DNA of 44,062 nucleotides from Gammaproteobacteria bacterium (lineage in GTDB: Bacteria > Pseudomonadota > Gammaproteobacteria > HyVt-429). Below the pieces are notes generated by a model. It was not told where the DNA came from. It did no database searches and was given only the letters and a program-made list of their open reading frames with translations. Positions 33,098 to 40,112 of the stretch are shown here, in pieces. The first letter of the stretch is position 1, and the number at the start of each line of letters is the position of its first letter. Position numbers and translations under genes: made by a program. The DNA lies in the NCBI GenBank assembly GCA_022340345.1, contig JAJDOE010000052.1, forward strand, positions 1 through 44,062. The letters are read 5' to 3'.

Positions 33098-35000
33098 TCC
33101 CTTGCCGTCCCGGAAGTTCCGGTGTGGGTTGATCCAGTGGAACCGGCGCGCCGCGCTCGAAACGCGCCCACACCGCGCGGCGCAACACCCGACCCTGGCC
33201 GTCGCCGCTCAGGGACCCGGTGACCCCGGATAAGTGAAATTGTCCCACCGCCGCGGGCTGCCTTGGCACCATCGCCATCAACCGGTAGCTGTCGATGCCC
33301 ATGCCATACAGGCGGTCGAGCTGGGTATGGCGAAACTCCCAGTTGCCCTGCAGTTGCCGACGAATGGACTGCTCGCGACCGAACTGCTCCAGCATCCATG
33401 GCATTTCCGGGAAACGCACGCCGACCAGGTCGGCATCATGAATGGGCGAGACCTGTCCGCTGAAGATGCCGGAGGTGGAGTACACCGGCAGGCCAATGCC
33501 ACGATGAAAGCGCAGCTGGGGATTGACCAACCGACCGGTTACCGGGTCCGCCACCAGGAAAACGAAATCAATGTCGTGGCGGCGCCGGGGTTCGAACTCC
33601 AGTTGCGTGCCCAGCAGGGACTGCAGGCGATCCTTGCGCGCCTCACTGGCGTCCAGTTCGAGCAGGCGCATGATGATTCGCGAATAATCGGTCTCCGATG
33701 GTCGAAATCCTTCACTGGCGGCGACCCGACCGCCGAGCTGTTGCCATTCGCTGGCGAAGGCCTGGTGAATGCGCTGACCACGCGGGGTCCGCGGATACAG
33801 CACCGTTGCAACACGGTGACCGTCGAGCCAGGCGCGGCGTGCCACGTCCCGCGCCTCGTCTTCCGGGTCGAGGCCGAACTGCAGGCTCATCAGAGGTGCC
33901 GGTCCCTCCAGTTTGCCGAGAAACAGCACCGGTACCTGCCCGGCCAGGGCCGCTGCGGCGCCGGCGGCATCGCGGCCCAGTGGTCCGACCACCAGTTGTG
34001 CCCCGTCGCCGATGGCCTGGCGCAGGAGATACGGCAACAGCGCCGGGTCCTCGCCGGCGTCGTAGACCAGCACCTCGGGACGCCCCGGGTCCAGATTGGC
34101 CTTGTGCATGGCCATGAACCCGTCCTGCACGGCGCGGCCGGCCTCGGCGAATCGGCCGCTCAGGGGAAGCAGCAAGGCGACCCGGGACAGGCCCGGCTCG
34201 GTCCAGTCCAATGTCAGCGGTCGCACGAAAATCTCGCCCCGGTGTCCCGGGTAGCGCTGCCGCCAGTCGCCCAGCATACTCGCGAGCTGTTGCGGTTGGG
34301 TGGCGAAACGGTTGGAGAGCACCGACAGATCCAGCCAGCCGGCCAGCTCACTGCCGGGCGGCACCCGCGCGATGGCCTCGGACAGCGTGGCATCGTCCAG
34401 CAACTGCAGTTGCTGCCACAGGTAACGGGTGTTTTCTGTGAGCTGCGACGGGTCGGTGAGGTAACGGCCCCGTTCCAGCAGGGTGCGCACGGCCCCCAAC
34501 AGATTGTCCGAGCGGGAGTACGCGTGGGCGAGCAGGGCGTAATATTCCGCCAGCAGCTCCGGCGCCACGCCGCCGGCGGGGCGCACGCGGTGGAGCGTGC
34601 TGACCGCGCTCCGTGGACGGTTTTCCTGAAGCGCGAGCCGTGCCTGCAGCAAGCCCAGGCGCAGGGTCTCGGGGGGCTGCAGCACGCTGGTATCGCCGAG
34701 CCTCTTCACGCTGGTCGCGGCGGCCTGGTACTGGCCGGCGCGATACAGGGCCTCGGCCTCGCGCAACCGCAGATGTACCTGGTCGGCGGGACTGGCGGAC
34801 AACGCGGCCTCGGCGTATCGGCGCGCTTCTTCCATCGGCGGAATCTGTGACTGCTGCGCGGCAGGCTGCCGCAATCCATACTCGCGGGGTGTGGGGCGGT
34901 GCTCCGGCACCGGCAGCCGTTCGAGGGGCATGCGGCCACAGGCGGCGATGAGAAGCGCCAGCGACAGGACTGACGCCGATGCGCGGTGCTTGGTTATCAT
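33066..35000 (-). CDS. lpoA: Penicillin-binding protein activator LpoA
   Basis: A 644-residue outer-membrane lipoprotein. ATG 35000 is chosen because it gives a lipoprotein signal with lipobox LIAAC (C21); the frame continues 41 codons upstream through the tandem repeats, without similarity. The N-terminal half (about 60-290) is a TPR-like helical domain (AEALYRAGQYQAA; VSTLHRVRPAGG). The C-terminal half (about 295-600) is a periplasmic-binding-protein-like domain (SRVALLLPLSGRFAEAGRAVQDGFMAA-type start). LpoA reaches through the periplasm to stimulate PBP1A. It is the first gene of the minus-strand operon and divergent from rsmI. Confidence 0.92.
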   Translation of the reverse strand: MITKHRASASVLSLALLIAACGRMPLERLPVPEHRPTPREYGLRQPAAQQSQIPPMEEARRYAEAALSASPADQVHLRLREAEALYRAGQYQAAATSVKRLGDTSVLQPPETLRLGLLQARLALQENRPRSAVSTLHRVRPAGGVAPELLAEYYALLAHAYSRSDNLLGAVRTLLERGRYLTDPSQLTENTRYLWQQLQLLDDATLSEAIARVPPGSELAGWLDLSVLSNRFATQPQQLASMLGDWRQRYPGHRGEIFVRPLTLDWTEPGLSRVALLLPLSGRFAEAGRAVQDGFMAMHKANLDPGRPEVLVYDAGEDPALLPYLLRQAIGDGAQLVVGPLGRDAAGAAAALAGQVPVLFLGKLEGPAPLMSLQFGLDPEDEARDVARRAWLDGHRVATVLYPRTPRGQRIHQAFASEWQQLGGRVAASEGFRPSETDYSRIIMRLLELDASEARKDRLQSLLGTQLEFEPRRRHDIDFVFLVADPVTGRLVNPQLRFHRGIGLPVYSTSGIFSGQVSPIHDADLVGVRFPEMPWMLEQFGREQSIRRQLQGNWEFRHTQLDRLYGMGIDSYRLMAMVPRQPAAVGQFHLSGVTGSLSGDGQGRVLRRAVWARFERGAPVPLDQPTPELPGRQGNADFSDRPRG

Positions 35001-35040
35001 GCGTGGGACACGAGGCAGCCTGGCCCCCGAACGCGGGGAA

Positions 35041-35082
35041 AATCCATCCCTGGGAATCCATCCCTGGGAATCCATCCCTGGG
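35041..35082. repeat. Three perfect 14-bp tandem repeats between lpoA and rsmI
   Basis: The unit AATCCATCCCTGGG occurs three times without mismatch, at 35041, 35055 and 35069, in the 112-base divergent promoter region. The 14-bp period is not a multiple of three, so it is not coding. Each unit contains the small palindrome CCCTGGG. It could be a regulatory binding array or replication slippage. Confidence 0.9.
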
Positions 35083-35112
35083 CAAGAGACCCGAGAGTAC
35101 ATCGATCCGCTT

Positions 35113-35940
35113 ATGGCAGGCAAAAAAGGTCAACTCTGGGTGGTGGCGACCCCGATCGGCAATCTCGAGGACCTGGGGGAGCGCGCGCGGCGCCTGCTCC
35201 GGGAAGCGGACCTTGTCCTGTGCGAAGACACCCGCCACTCCGCGCGTTTGCTGGATCCCATCGGCGCCCGCGGCAAACGCCTGTCCCTGCACGAGCACAA
35301 CGAGGAGCAGCGATTGCCGGCGCTGCTGGAACGCCTGGCGGCGGGCCAGCAGCTGGCGCTCATCAGTGATGCCGGTACCCCGCTGATCAGCGACCCGGGT
35401 TTCCGGCTGGTGCGCGCCGCGCGTGTCGCCGGCTTCGATGTGTCGGTGGTGCCGGGACCAAGCGCAGTGACCGCGGCCTTGTCTGTCTGCGGCCTGCCCT
35501 GCGAACGCTTTGTTTTCGAGGGATTTCTTCCGTCCCGAGGCGCCGCTCGCCGCAAGCGCCTGCAGGAGCTTCGGGACGAGCCGCGCACGCTGGTGTTTTT
35601 TGAATCCCCCCACCGGGTGCCGGCGAGCCTGCGGGACATGGCCGCGGTTTTCGGCGCGCAGCGGCCCGCTGCGCTGGTACGCGAACTGTCCAAACTGCAC
35701 GAAGAAGTTGCGGGCGGCACGCTCCAGGAACTTGCCGACCGGGTGAAGGAGAGCCCCCGTGGTGAATGTGTGATCGTGGTGACCGGTTCGCCGGACCCGG
35801 CCGCGCCGGATCTGGAACGGGTGCTTGCGGCGCTGGGGGATGCGCTGCCGGTGGCCCAGGCCGCGGGGGTGGCGGCGAAGATCACCGGGCTGCCACGCAA
35901 GCAGATCTATGCGCGCATCCTGGAGCGCCGCAAGGGCTGA
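35113..35940 (+). CDS. rsmI: 16S rRNA 2'-O-methyltransferase RsmI
   Basis: A 275-residue SAM-dependent enzyme that methylates C1402 of 16S rRNA. ATG 35113 gives MAGKKGQLWVVATPIGNLED, the typical start. Tetrapyrrole-methylase-fold motifs follow: LVLCEDTRHSARLL, LISDAGTPLISDPGFRLV (SAM pocket), VVPGPSAVTAALSVCGLP, and GFLPSRGAARRKRL. The divergent lpoA-yraN-gmhA block next door is the conserved gammaproteobacterial neighbourhood. Confidence 0.96.
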   Translation: MAGKKGQLWVVATPIGNLEDLGERARRLLREADLVLCEDTRHSARLLDPIGARGKRLSLHEHNEEQRLPALLERLAAGQQLALISDAGTPLISDPGFRLVRAARVAGFDVSVVPGPSAVTAALSVCGLPCERFVFEGFLPSRGAARRKRLQELRDEPRTLVFFESPHRVPASLRDMAAVFGAQRPAALVRELSKLHEEVAGGTLQELADRVKESPRGECVIVVTGSPDPAAPDLERVLAALGDALPVAQAAGVAAKITGLPRKQIYARILERRKG

Positions 35941-36010
35941 AACCCCGTCCCGCCTCACCTCATCTTCTCCGGCTGGCGGGGAGCCGCACCAGAGATTGCG
36001 CGCCGGAGCT

Positions 36011-36125
36011 GGGCTTGCCCGGGCGCGTCGTGGCGACGAGCGGGAGCCAGGGACGGCGGAGCGAGGAGCCCCGATGCGAGCGGCCCCAGGGAAGGGGCCG
36101 CGAGGTTTAGCGCCGGGGCAAGCCC
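36011..36125. repeat. Long imperfect inverted repeat (foldback) upstream of rnpB
   Basis: GGGCTTGCCCGGGCG at 36011-36025 and its near-perfect inverse CGCCGGGGCAAGCCC at 36111-36125 (14 of 15 bases) bracket 85 bases. A second hairpin, GCGGCCCC/GGGGCCGC (36080-36087 with 36094-36101), lies inside. The element sits between rsmI and the rnpB promoter and encloses repeat copy B. Confidence 0.6.
36044..36118. repeat. Dispersed intergenic repeat, copy B
   Basis: Imperfect copy of the element at 27751-27824: the same GAGCCAGGG start, the CCAGGGAAGG block 42 bases later (41 in copy A), then GCGAGGTT and GCGCCGGGG. The central parts differ. It is again intergenic. Confidence 0.55.
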
Positions 36126-36143
36126 GGTGGCGGTGCGAATGCT

Positions 36144-36172
36144 TGCTACGCGGAACCGCCTGCCGTACTTTC
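36144..36172 (+). promoter_or_regulatory. Promoter of rnpB
   Basis: TTGCTA (36144-36149), 17 bases, TACTTT (36167-36172), followed 6 bases later by the first base of RNase P helix P1 at 36179. The spacing and position fit a sigma-70 promoter that starts transcription at the mature 5' end. Confidence 0.75.
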
Positions 36173-36178
36173 CCGCCG

Positions 36179-36524
36179 GGGTCGGCCGGACAGTCGCCGC
36201 CGCCTTCGGGTGGGGGAGGAAAGTCCGGGCTCCACAGGGCAGGGTGCCAGGTAACGCCTGGGCGGTGTAAACCGACGGAAAGTGCCGCAGAAAACATACC
36301 GCCTACGTCTCCTCCGGGAGGCCGGTAAGGGTGAAATGGTGCGGTAAGAGCGCACCGCGCCCGTGGTAACACGGGTGGCAGGGTAAACCCCACCCGGAGC
36401 AAGACCGAATAGGGACCCGATGGCGTGGCCCGCGCCGGGTCCGGGTAGGTCGCTGGAGGCCGGTGGTGACGCCGGCCCTAGATGAATGGCTGTCCTCGAC
36501 AGAACCCGGCTTACAGGCCGACCC
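36179..36524 (+). ncRNA. rnpB: RNase P RNA (class A)
   Basis: About 346 nucleotides of the catalytic RNA that trims tRNA 5' leaders. Helix P1 pairs 36179-36187 (GGGTCGGCC) with 36516-36524 (GGCCGACCC), fixing both ends. Universally conserved blocks are present in order: GAGGAAAGTCCGGGCTCC with ACAGGGCAG (CR-I), GCCAGGTAACGCCTGGG, AAGGGTGAAA-type and GGTAAGAGCGCACC (CR-II/III), CACCCGGAGCAAGACC-like, and the 3' GATGAATGGCTGTCC...ACAGAACCCGGCTTA (CR-IV/V). The form is the ancestral type A of proteobacteria. It has its own promoter and lies between rsmI and the dcw cluster. Confidence 0.97.
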
Positions 36525-36557
36525 CTATCTCTTTGATTTAGCTGTTTTTTCTGTTTC

Positions 36558-36584
36558 GTCCCGATTTCCCCCGGAAATCGGGAC
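36558..36584. terminator. Perfect 12-bp hairpin after rnpB
   Basis: GTCCCGATTTCC (36558-36569) pairs perfectly with 36573-36584 around a CCC loop, 33 bases after rnpB. The T-rich stretch precedes rather than follows it, so it is not a standard intrinsic terminator; it may block 3' exonucleases or stop transcription before the mraZ promoter. Confidence 0.5.
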
Positions 36585-36642
36585 CGTCCGTGCATGTTTC
36601 TCTAACCGTTTGTCTTTTCAGGGAAAACTCCGTTCTGAGCGG

Positions 36643-36672
36643 TTGACACCGGTTTGTCTGTGTCTCTATAGT
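36643..36672 (+). promoter_or_regulatory. Sigma-70 promoter of the dcw cluster (PmraZ)
   Basis: TTGACA (36643-36648), an 18-base spacer, and TATAGT (36667-36672). Transcription would start near 36679, inside the MraZ boxes, giving a leader of about 53 bases. This is the strongest promoter-like sequence in the window. Confidence 0.85.
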
Positions 36673-36696
36673 GTGAAATGGTGGGAAATTGTGGGG
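36672..36696 (+). promoter_or_regulatory. MraZ operator (three direct repeats)
   Basis: TGTGA (36672), TGGGA (36682) and TGGGG (36692) are spaced exactly 10 bases apart, matching the known MraZ target of TGGGN repeats separated by 5 bases. The array overlaps the -10 end and the expected transcription start, consistent with repression of the cluster by its own first gene product. The first box deviates (TGTGA). Confidence 0.82.
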
Positions 36697-36731
36697 AAAT
36701 AGGCAGCCTTTGGGCCGCCCGGTGTAATTAA

Positions 36732-37187
36732 ATGTTTCGTGGTGTCAGTGCGCTGAATCTGGATGCCAAGGGGCGCCTGCAGGTGCCGGTCAAATACCGG
36801 CAAACCCTGCAGGCGGACGCCGACGGCTGTGTGGTGATCACCGCCAATATGGGCGAGCGCTGCCTGTGGCTGTACCCCCTCCCGATCTGGGAGGAAATCG
36901 AGCGCACCCTGGTGAAACTGCCGAGCCTGGACGCCACCGCGCAGAAGCTCAAACGAATCCTTATGGGTCATGCCACCGACGTCGAGTTGGACAGCGCCGG
37001 CCGGGTGCTGGTGTCGACTCCTTTGCGTGAATTTGCCGGAATCGACAAGCGCGTGGTTCTGATCGGCCAGGGCAACAAATTCGAAATCTGGAACGAGGCG
37101 CATTGGAACGAGCGCCGCGAACAGTGGCTCAGCGAGGACGAAGCCGGCGGACCGCTGCCCGTTGAACTGGAATCGCTGGCCCTGTAG
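36732..37187 (+). CDS. mraZ: Transcriptional regulator MraZ
   Basis: A 151-residue AbrB/SpoVT-like DNA-binding protein made of two tandem halves. Each has the DxxGR motif: LDAKGRLQVP near residue 11 and LDSAGRVLVS near residue 87. It forms a ring that binds repeated TGGGN boxes and represses the dcw cluster; such boxes lie just upstream. The ribosome binding site is weak. It is the first gene of the cluster, with rsmH starting 11 bases after its stop. Confidence 0.96.
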   Translation: MFRGVSALNLDAKGRLQVPVKYRQTLQADADGCVVITANMGERCLWLYPLPIWEEIERTLVKLPSLDATAQKLKRILMGHATDVELDSAGRVLVSTPLREFAGIDKRVVLIGQGNKFEIWNEAHWNERREQWLSEDEAGGPLPVELESLAL

Positions 37188-37198
37188 GGGGCGGCGTC

Positions 37199-38152
37199 GT
37201 GCCGGACAACGCCGAGCATCGGCCGGTTCTGCTGGAGGAGGTTCTGGCGGGCCTGAAGCTTGCGCCCGAGGGCGACAACCAGGGCGGATACCTGGACGCG
37301 ACCTGGGGTCGCGGCGGCCATGCCCGGGCGATGCTGGCGGTGCTTTCGGAGCGGGGTCGGGTGCTGGCGCTGGACAGGGACCCCCAGGCCGTGCGCCAGG
37401 CGCAGCAGAGTGCTGCGGAGGATTCGCGACTGACAGTGGTGCAAGGGGCGTTTTCAGAAATGGCAAAGTTGATTGCCGAATCGGGGTTTCAACAAAGGTC
37501 ATTCGCCGGTGTGCTGTTTGACCTGGGGGTTTCCTCACCCCAGCTGGATGAGCCCGCGCGCGGATTCAGTTTTCGCGCCGACGGACCACTGGACATGCGT
37601 ATGGACCCGGAGCGGGGAGAGCCGGCGCAGGTTTTCGTCAACCGGGCTTCAGAACAGGAGCTGGCCGGGGTGATCGGCCGCCTCGGAGAGGAACGCTTCG
37701 CGCGGCGCATAGCGCGCGCCATCGTCGCCCAGCGGCGCGCGGCGCCGATCGACAGCACCTCCGCACTGGCGGCGCTGGTGGCGGGCGCGGTAGCCACCCG
37801 GGAGCCGGGGAAACACCCGGCAACGCGCACCTTCCAGGCGCTGCGTATGCATGTCAATGACGAGCTCGGTGAGCTGGAAAAGGCCCTGCCCCAGGCGGTG
37901 GACGCGCTGGCGCCGGGCGGCCGTTTGTGCGTGATCAGTTTTCACTCTCTGGAGGACCGCATGGTGAAGCGCTACCTGCGGCGCCTGACCCGGGACGACG
38001 ATCTGCCGCCGGAGGTGGCGGTGGCTCATGGGCCCGGTCCCCGGTTGCGTTTGTGCGGACGCCCCCGGCGCGCGTCGGTGGCGGAGGTAGAGCGCAATCC
38101 GAGGTCCCGCAGCGCAGTGCTGCGAGTGGCGGAACGGACCGATGTGGATTGA
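37199..38152 (+). CDS. rsmH: 16S rRNA N4-cytosine methyltransferase RsmH
   Basis: A 317-residue enzyme methylating the N4 of C1402 in 16S rRNA, the same nucleotide modified by RsmI encoded 1.3 kb upstream. It starts at GTG 37199 behind GGGGGCGG. SAM-binding and family motifs: HRPVLLEEVL, DATWGRGGHARAML, FDLGVSSPQLDEPARGFSF, MRMDP, and ISFHSLEDRMVKRYLR. The 3' end overlaps ftsL by 11 bases. Confidence 0.96.
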   Translation: MPDNAEHRPVLLEEVLAGLKLAPEGDNQGGYLDATWGRGGHARAMLAVLSERGRVLALDRDPQAVRQAQQSAAEDSRLTVVQGAFSEMAKLIAESGFQQRSFAGVLFDLGVSSPQLDEPARGFSFRADGPLDMRMDPERGEPAQVFVNRASEQELAGVIGRLGEERFARRIARAIVAQRRAAPIDSTSALAALVAGAVATREPGKHPATRTFQALRMHVNDELGELEKALPQAVDALAPGGRLCVISFHSLEDRMVKRYLRRLTRDDDLPPEVAVAHGPGPRLRLCGRPRRASVAEVERNPRSRSAVLRVAERTDVD

Positions 38153-38420
38153 TGGGCGGACCACGGCACTGGCGGTGCTGGTACTGGTTTCCGCGCTGGC
38201 GCTTGCCTGGGTGCGGGTCGCCAGCCGCGAGGCCTTCGTGGACTGGCAGAAACTGCAACGGCAGCGGGACGAGCTGAACATCGAATGGCAACAACTGGTT
38301 ATCGAACACGCCACCTGGTCGGTTCCGCGCCGGGTCGAGGCCGTGGCGCGGGACGACCTGGATATGCGGTCGCCGGCGGACGACGAGGTCGTGGTGCTGC
38401 GCGCCGGGGAACAACCGTGA
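38142..38420 (+). CDS. ftsL: Cell division protein FtsL
   Basis: A 92-residue bitopic divisome protein: a short cytoplasmic N-terminus, a membrane helix (about 9-25), and a periplasmic coiled coil (DWQKLQRQRDELNIEWQQLVIE) that pairs with FtsB. The C-terminal VPRRVEAVARDDLDM is typical. It starts inside rsmH and its stop overlaps the ftsI start (GTGA). Sequence conservation of FtsL is low, so length, topology and position carry the call. Confidence 0.92.
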   Translation: MWIDGRTTALAVLVLVSALALAWVRVASREAFVDWQKLQRQRDELNIEWQQLVIEHATWSVPRRVEAVARDDLDMRSPADDEVVVLRAGEQP

Positions 38421-40111
38421 AGCGCCCGTTTGCCTTCCGGTTCTGGATGGTGCTCATCACCCTGGGCATGGGCTTCGCTGTGCTTGCGGCGCGCGCCTTC
38501 CAGGTGCAGGTGCTGGACGCCAGCACCCTGCAGGCGGAGGGCGACGCGCGCCAACTTCGCGTTGTCACCGTCGCCGCGTCCCGCGGCATGATTCTGGACC
38601 GCAACGGCGAACCGCTGGCGGTGAGCACACCCATGGACAGCGTCGCCGGCGTGCCCGAGGAGTTACTCGACGAGCAGGCCAAGTGGCCGCAGCTGGCGGG
38701 CCTGCTGGGCATGCCGCTCAGCGAGCTGGACAAGCTGGTGCGCCGCAACGCCGGCCGGGGGTTCATGTACCTGAAGCGCCAGGTAAATCCGGACAAGGCG
38801 GGCCGAATTCTGAACCTGGCGGTGCCCGGCGTTTCCCTGGTGCGCGAGTACAAGCGCTTCTACCCGGCGGGTTCCAGTGTCAGCCACGTGGTGGGCTACA
38901 CGGACGTGGACGAAAAAGGGATCGGTGGCCTGGAGCTGGCATTTGAATCCAGCCTGCGCGGACAGCCCGGCGCCAAGCGCGTGGTGCGCGACGGAAAACG
39001 CGACGTGATTCGCGACCTGGAGAGTCTCAAGCGTTCGGTGGACGGAGCCGACCTGCACACCAGCCTCGACATGCGTCTTCAGCACCTGGTGTCACGGGAA
39101 CTGGAGGCCGCGTGGCGCGAAAACAAGGCGCGCTCGGCGACCGCGGTGCTGCTGGACGCACGCAGCGGAGAGATCCTGGCACTGGCCAGTCAGCCGGGCT
39201 TCAACCCCAACGTGCGCCGCGACCTGGGGACGGATCGCTCCCGCAATCGTGCGGTGACCGACGTGTTCGAACCGGGTTCCACCGTCAAGCCCTTCACCAT
39301 CGCCGCGGCGCTGGATTCCGGCGTGGTGCAGGCTTCCACCACCATCGATACCGCCCCTGGCCGGCGCCAGATCGGGCGGCACACGATCCGGGACACCAAG
39401 AACTACGCCCGGCTGACGGTTCGCGAGGTACTGGTTCACTCGTCCAACGTGGGCGCCATGTTGGTGGAGCAGCGACTCAAGCCCGATGCCCTGTGGAAGA
39501 TGTACCGGCGCGTGGGCCTGGGCAACTCCACCCGCTGTGGCCTGCCCGGCGAACTGGGTGGTCACCTGCCCGCCGCTTCGCGCTGGGGCCCGGCGGAACA
39601 CGCCACCCTGGCCTTCGGCTACGGCCTTTCGGTCACGGTGCTGCAACTGGCCCAGGCCTACACCGCGTTCGCCAATGACGGGCGGGTGATCCCGGTCAGC
39701 ATTCTGCGCCGGGACGCGCCGGTGCAGGGCTGGCGCGCCATGTCGGCGCAAACCGCACGCGAAGTGCGCAGCATGCTGGCCGACGTGGTCAGCGAGGGCA
39801 CCGGTAGCGCGGCCCAGGTGCCCCGCTACCGGACGGCCGGCAAGACCGGAACCGTGCACGTGGCCACCGCCGGCGGGTACTCCGAACATCGCTATGTGGC
39901 CTCCTTTATCGGCATGGCCCCGGCGGACAACCCGGACCTGATCATGGCGGTGCTCATCGAAGAGCCGAGCGGTGCGCGCCACTTCGGGGGTTCCGTGGCG
40001 GCGCCGGTGTTTTCCCGGGTAATGGCCGGCGCCCTGCGGTTGCGCAACATCGCGCCGGACGCGCGCCACAGCGTGGATGCAAAAAGCGATCTTCCGGGGG
40101 GTGCGGCCTGA
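38417..40111 (+). CDS. ftsI: Septal peptidoglycan transpeptidase FtsI (PBP3)
   Basis: A 564-residue class B penicillin-binding protein that cross-links septal peptidoglycan. It starts at GTG 38417, overlapping the ftsL stop. An N-terminal membrane anchor (about 8-28) is followed by a pedestal domain with SRGMILDRNGEPLAVST. The transpeptidase domain has the three active-site motifs: S288-T-V-K291 (EPGSTVKPF), S342-S-N344, and K476-T-G478. Everything needed for activity is present, and nothing suggests altered beta-lactam binding. Confidence 0.96.
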   Translation: MKRPFAFRFWMVLITLGMGFAVLAARAFQVQVLDASTLQAEGDARQLRVVTVAASRGMILDRNGEPLAVSTPMDSVAGVPEELLDEQAKWPQLAGLLGMPLSELDKLVRRNAGRGFMYLKRQVNPDKAGRILNLAVPGVSLVREYKRFYPAGSSVSHVVGYTDVDEKGIGGLELAFESSLRGQPGAKRVVRDGKRDVIRDLESLKRSVDGADLHTSLDMRLQHLVSRELEAAWRENKARSATAVLLDARSGEILALASQPGFNPNVRRDLGTDRSRNRAVTDVFEPGSTVKPFTIAAALDSGVVQASTTIDTAPGRRQIGRHTIRDTKNYARLTVREVLVHSSNVGAMLVEQRLKPDALWKMYRRVGLGNSTRCGLPGELGGHLPAASRWGPAEHATLAFGYGLSVTVLQLAQAYTAFANDGRVIPVSILRRDAPVQGWRAMSAQTAREVRSMLADVVSEGTGSAAQVPRYRTAGKTGTVHVATAGGYSEHRYVASFIGMAPADNPDLIMAVLIEEPSGARHFGGSVAAPVFSRVMAGALRLRNIAPDARHSVDAKSDLPGGAA

Positions 40112-40112
40112 C

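Noticed and set aside
35041-35082. A CRISPR-like array
   Set aside because: Units are 14 bp, directly abutting, without spacers and without cas genes.
35001-35112. N-terminal extension of lpoA through the tandem repeats
   Set aside because: The lipoprotein signal with its lipobox begins at 35000. The upstream frame encodes repeat-derived residues without similarity.
34348-36402. A 684-residue minus-strand frame across lpoA, rsmI and rnpB
   Set aside because: It crosses the start regions of two divergent real genes and a structural RNA, with no recognisable domain.
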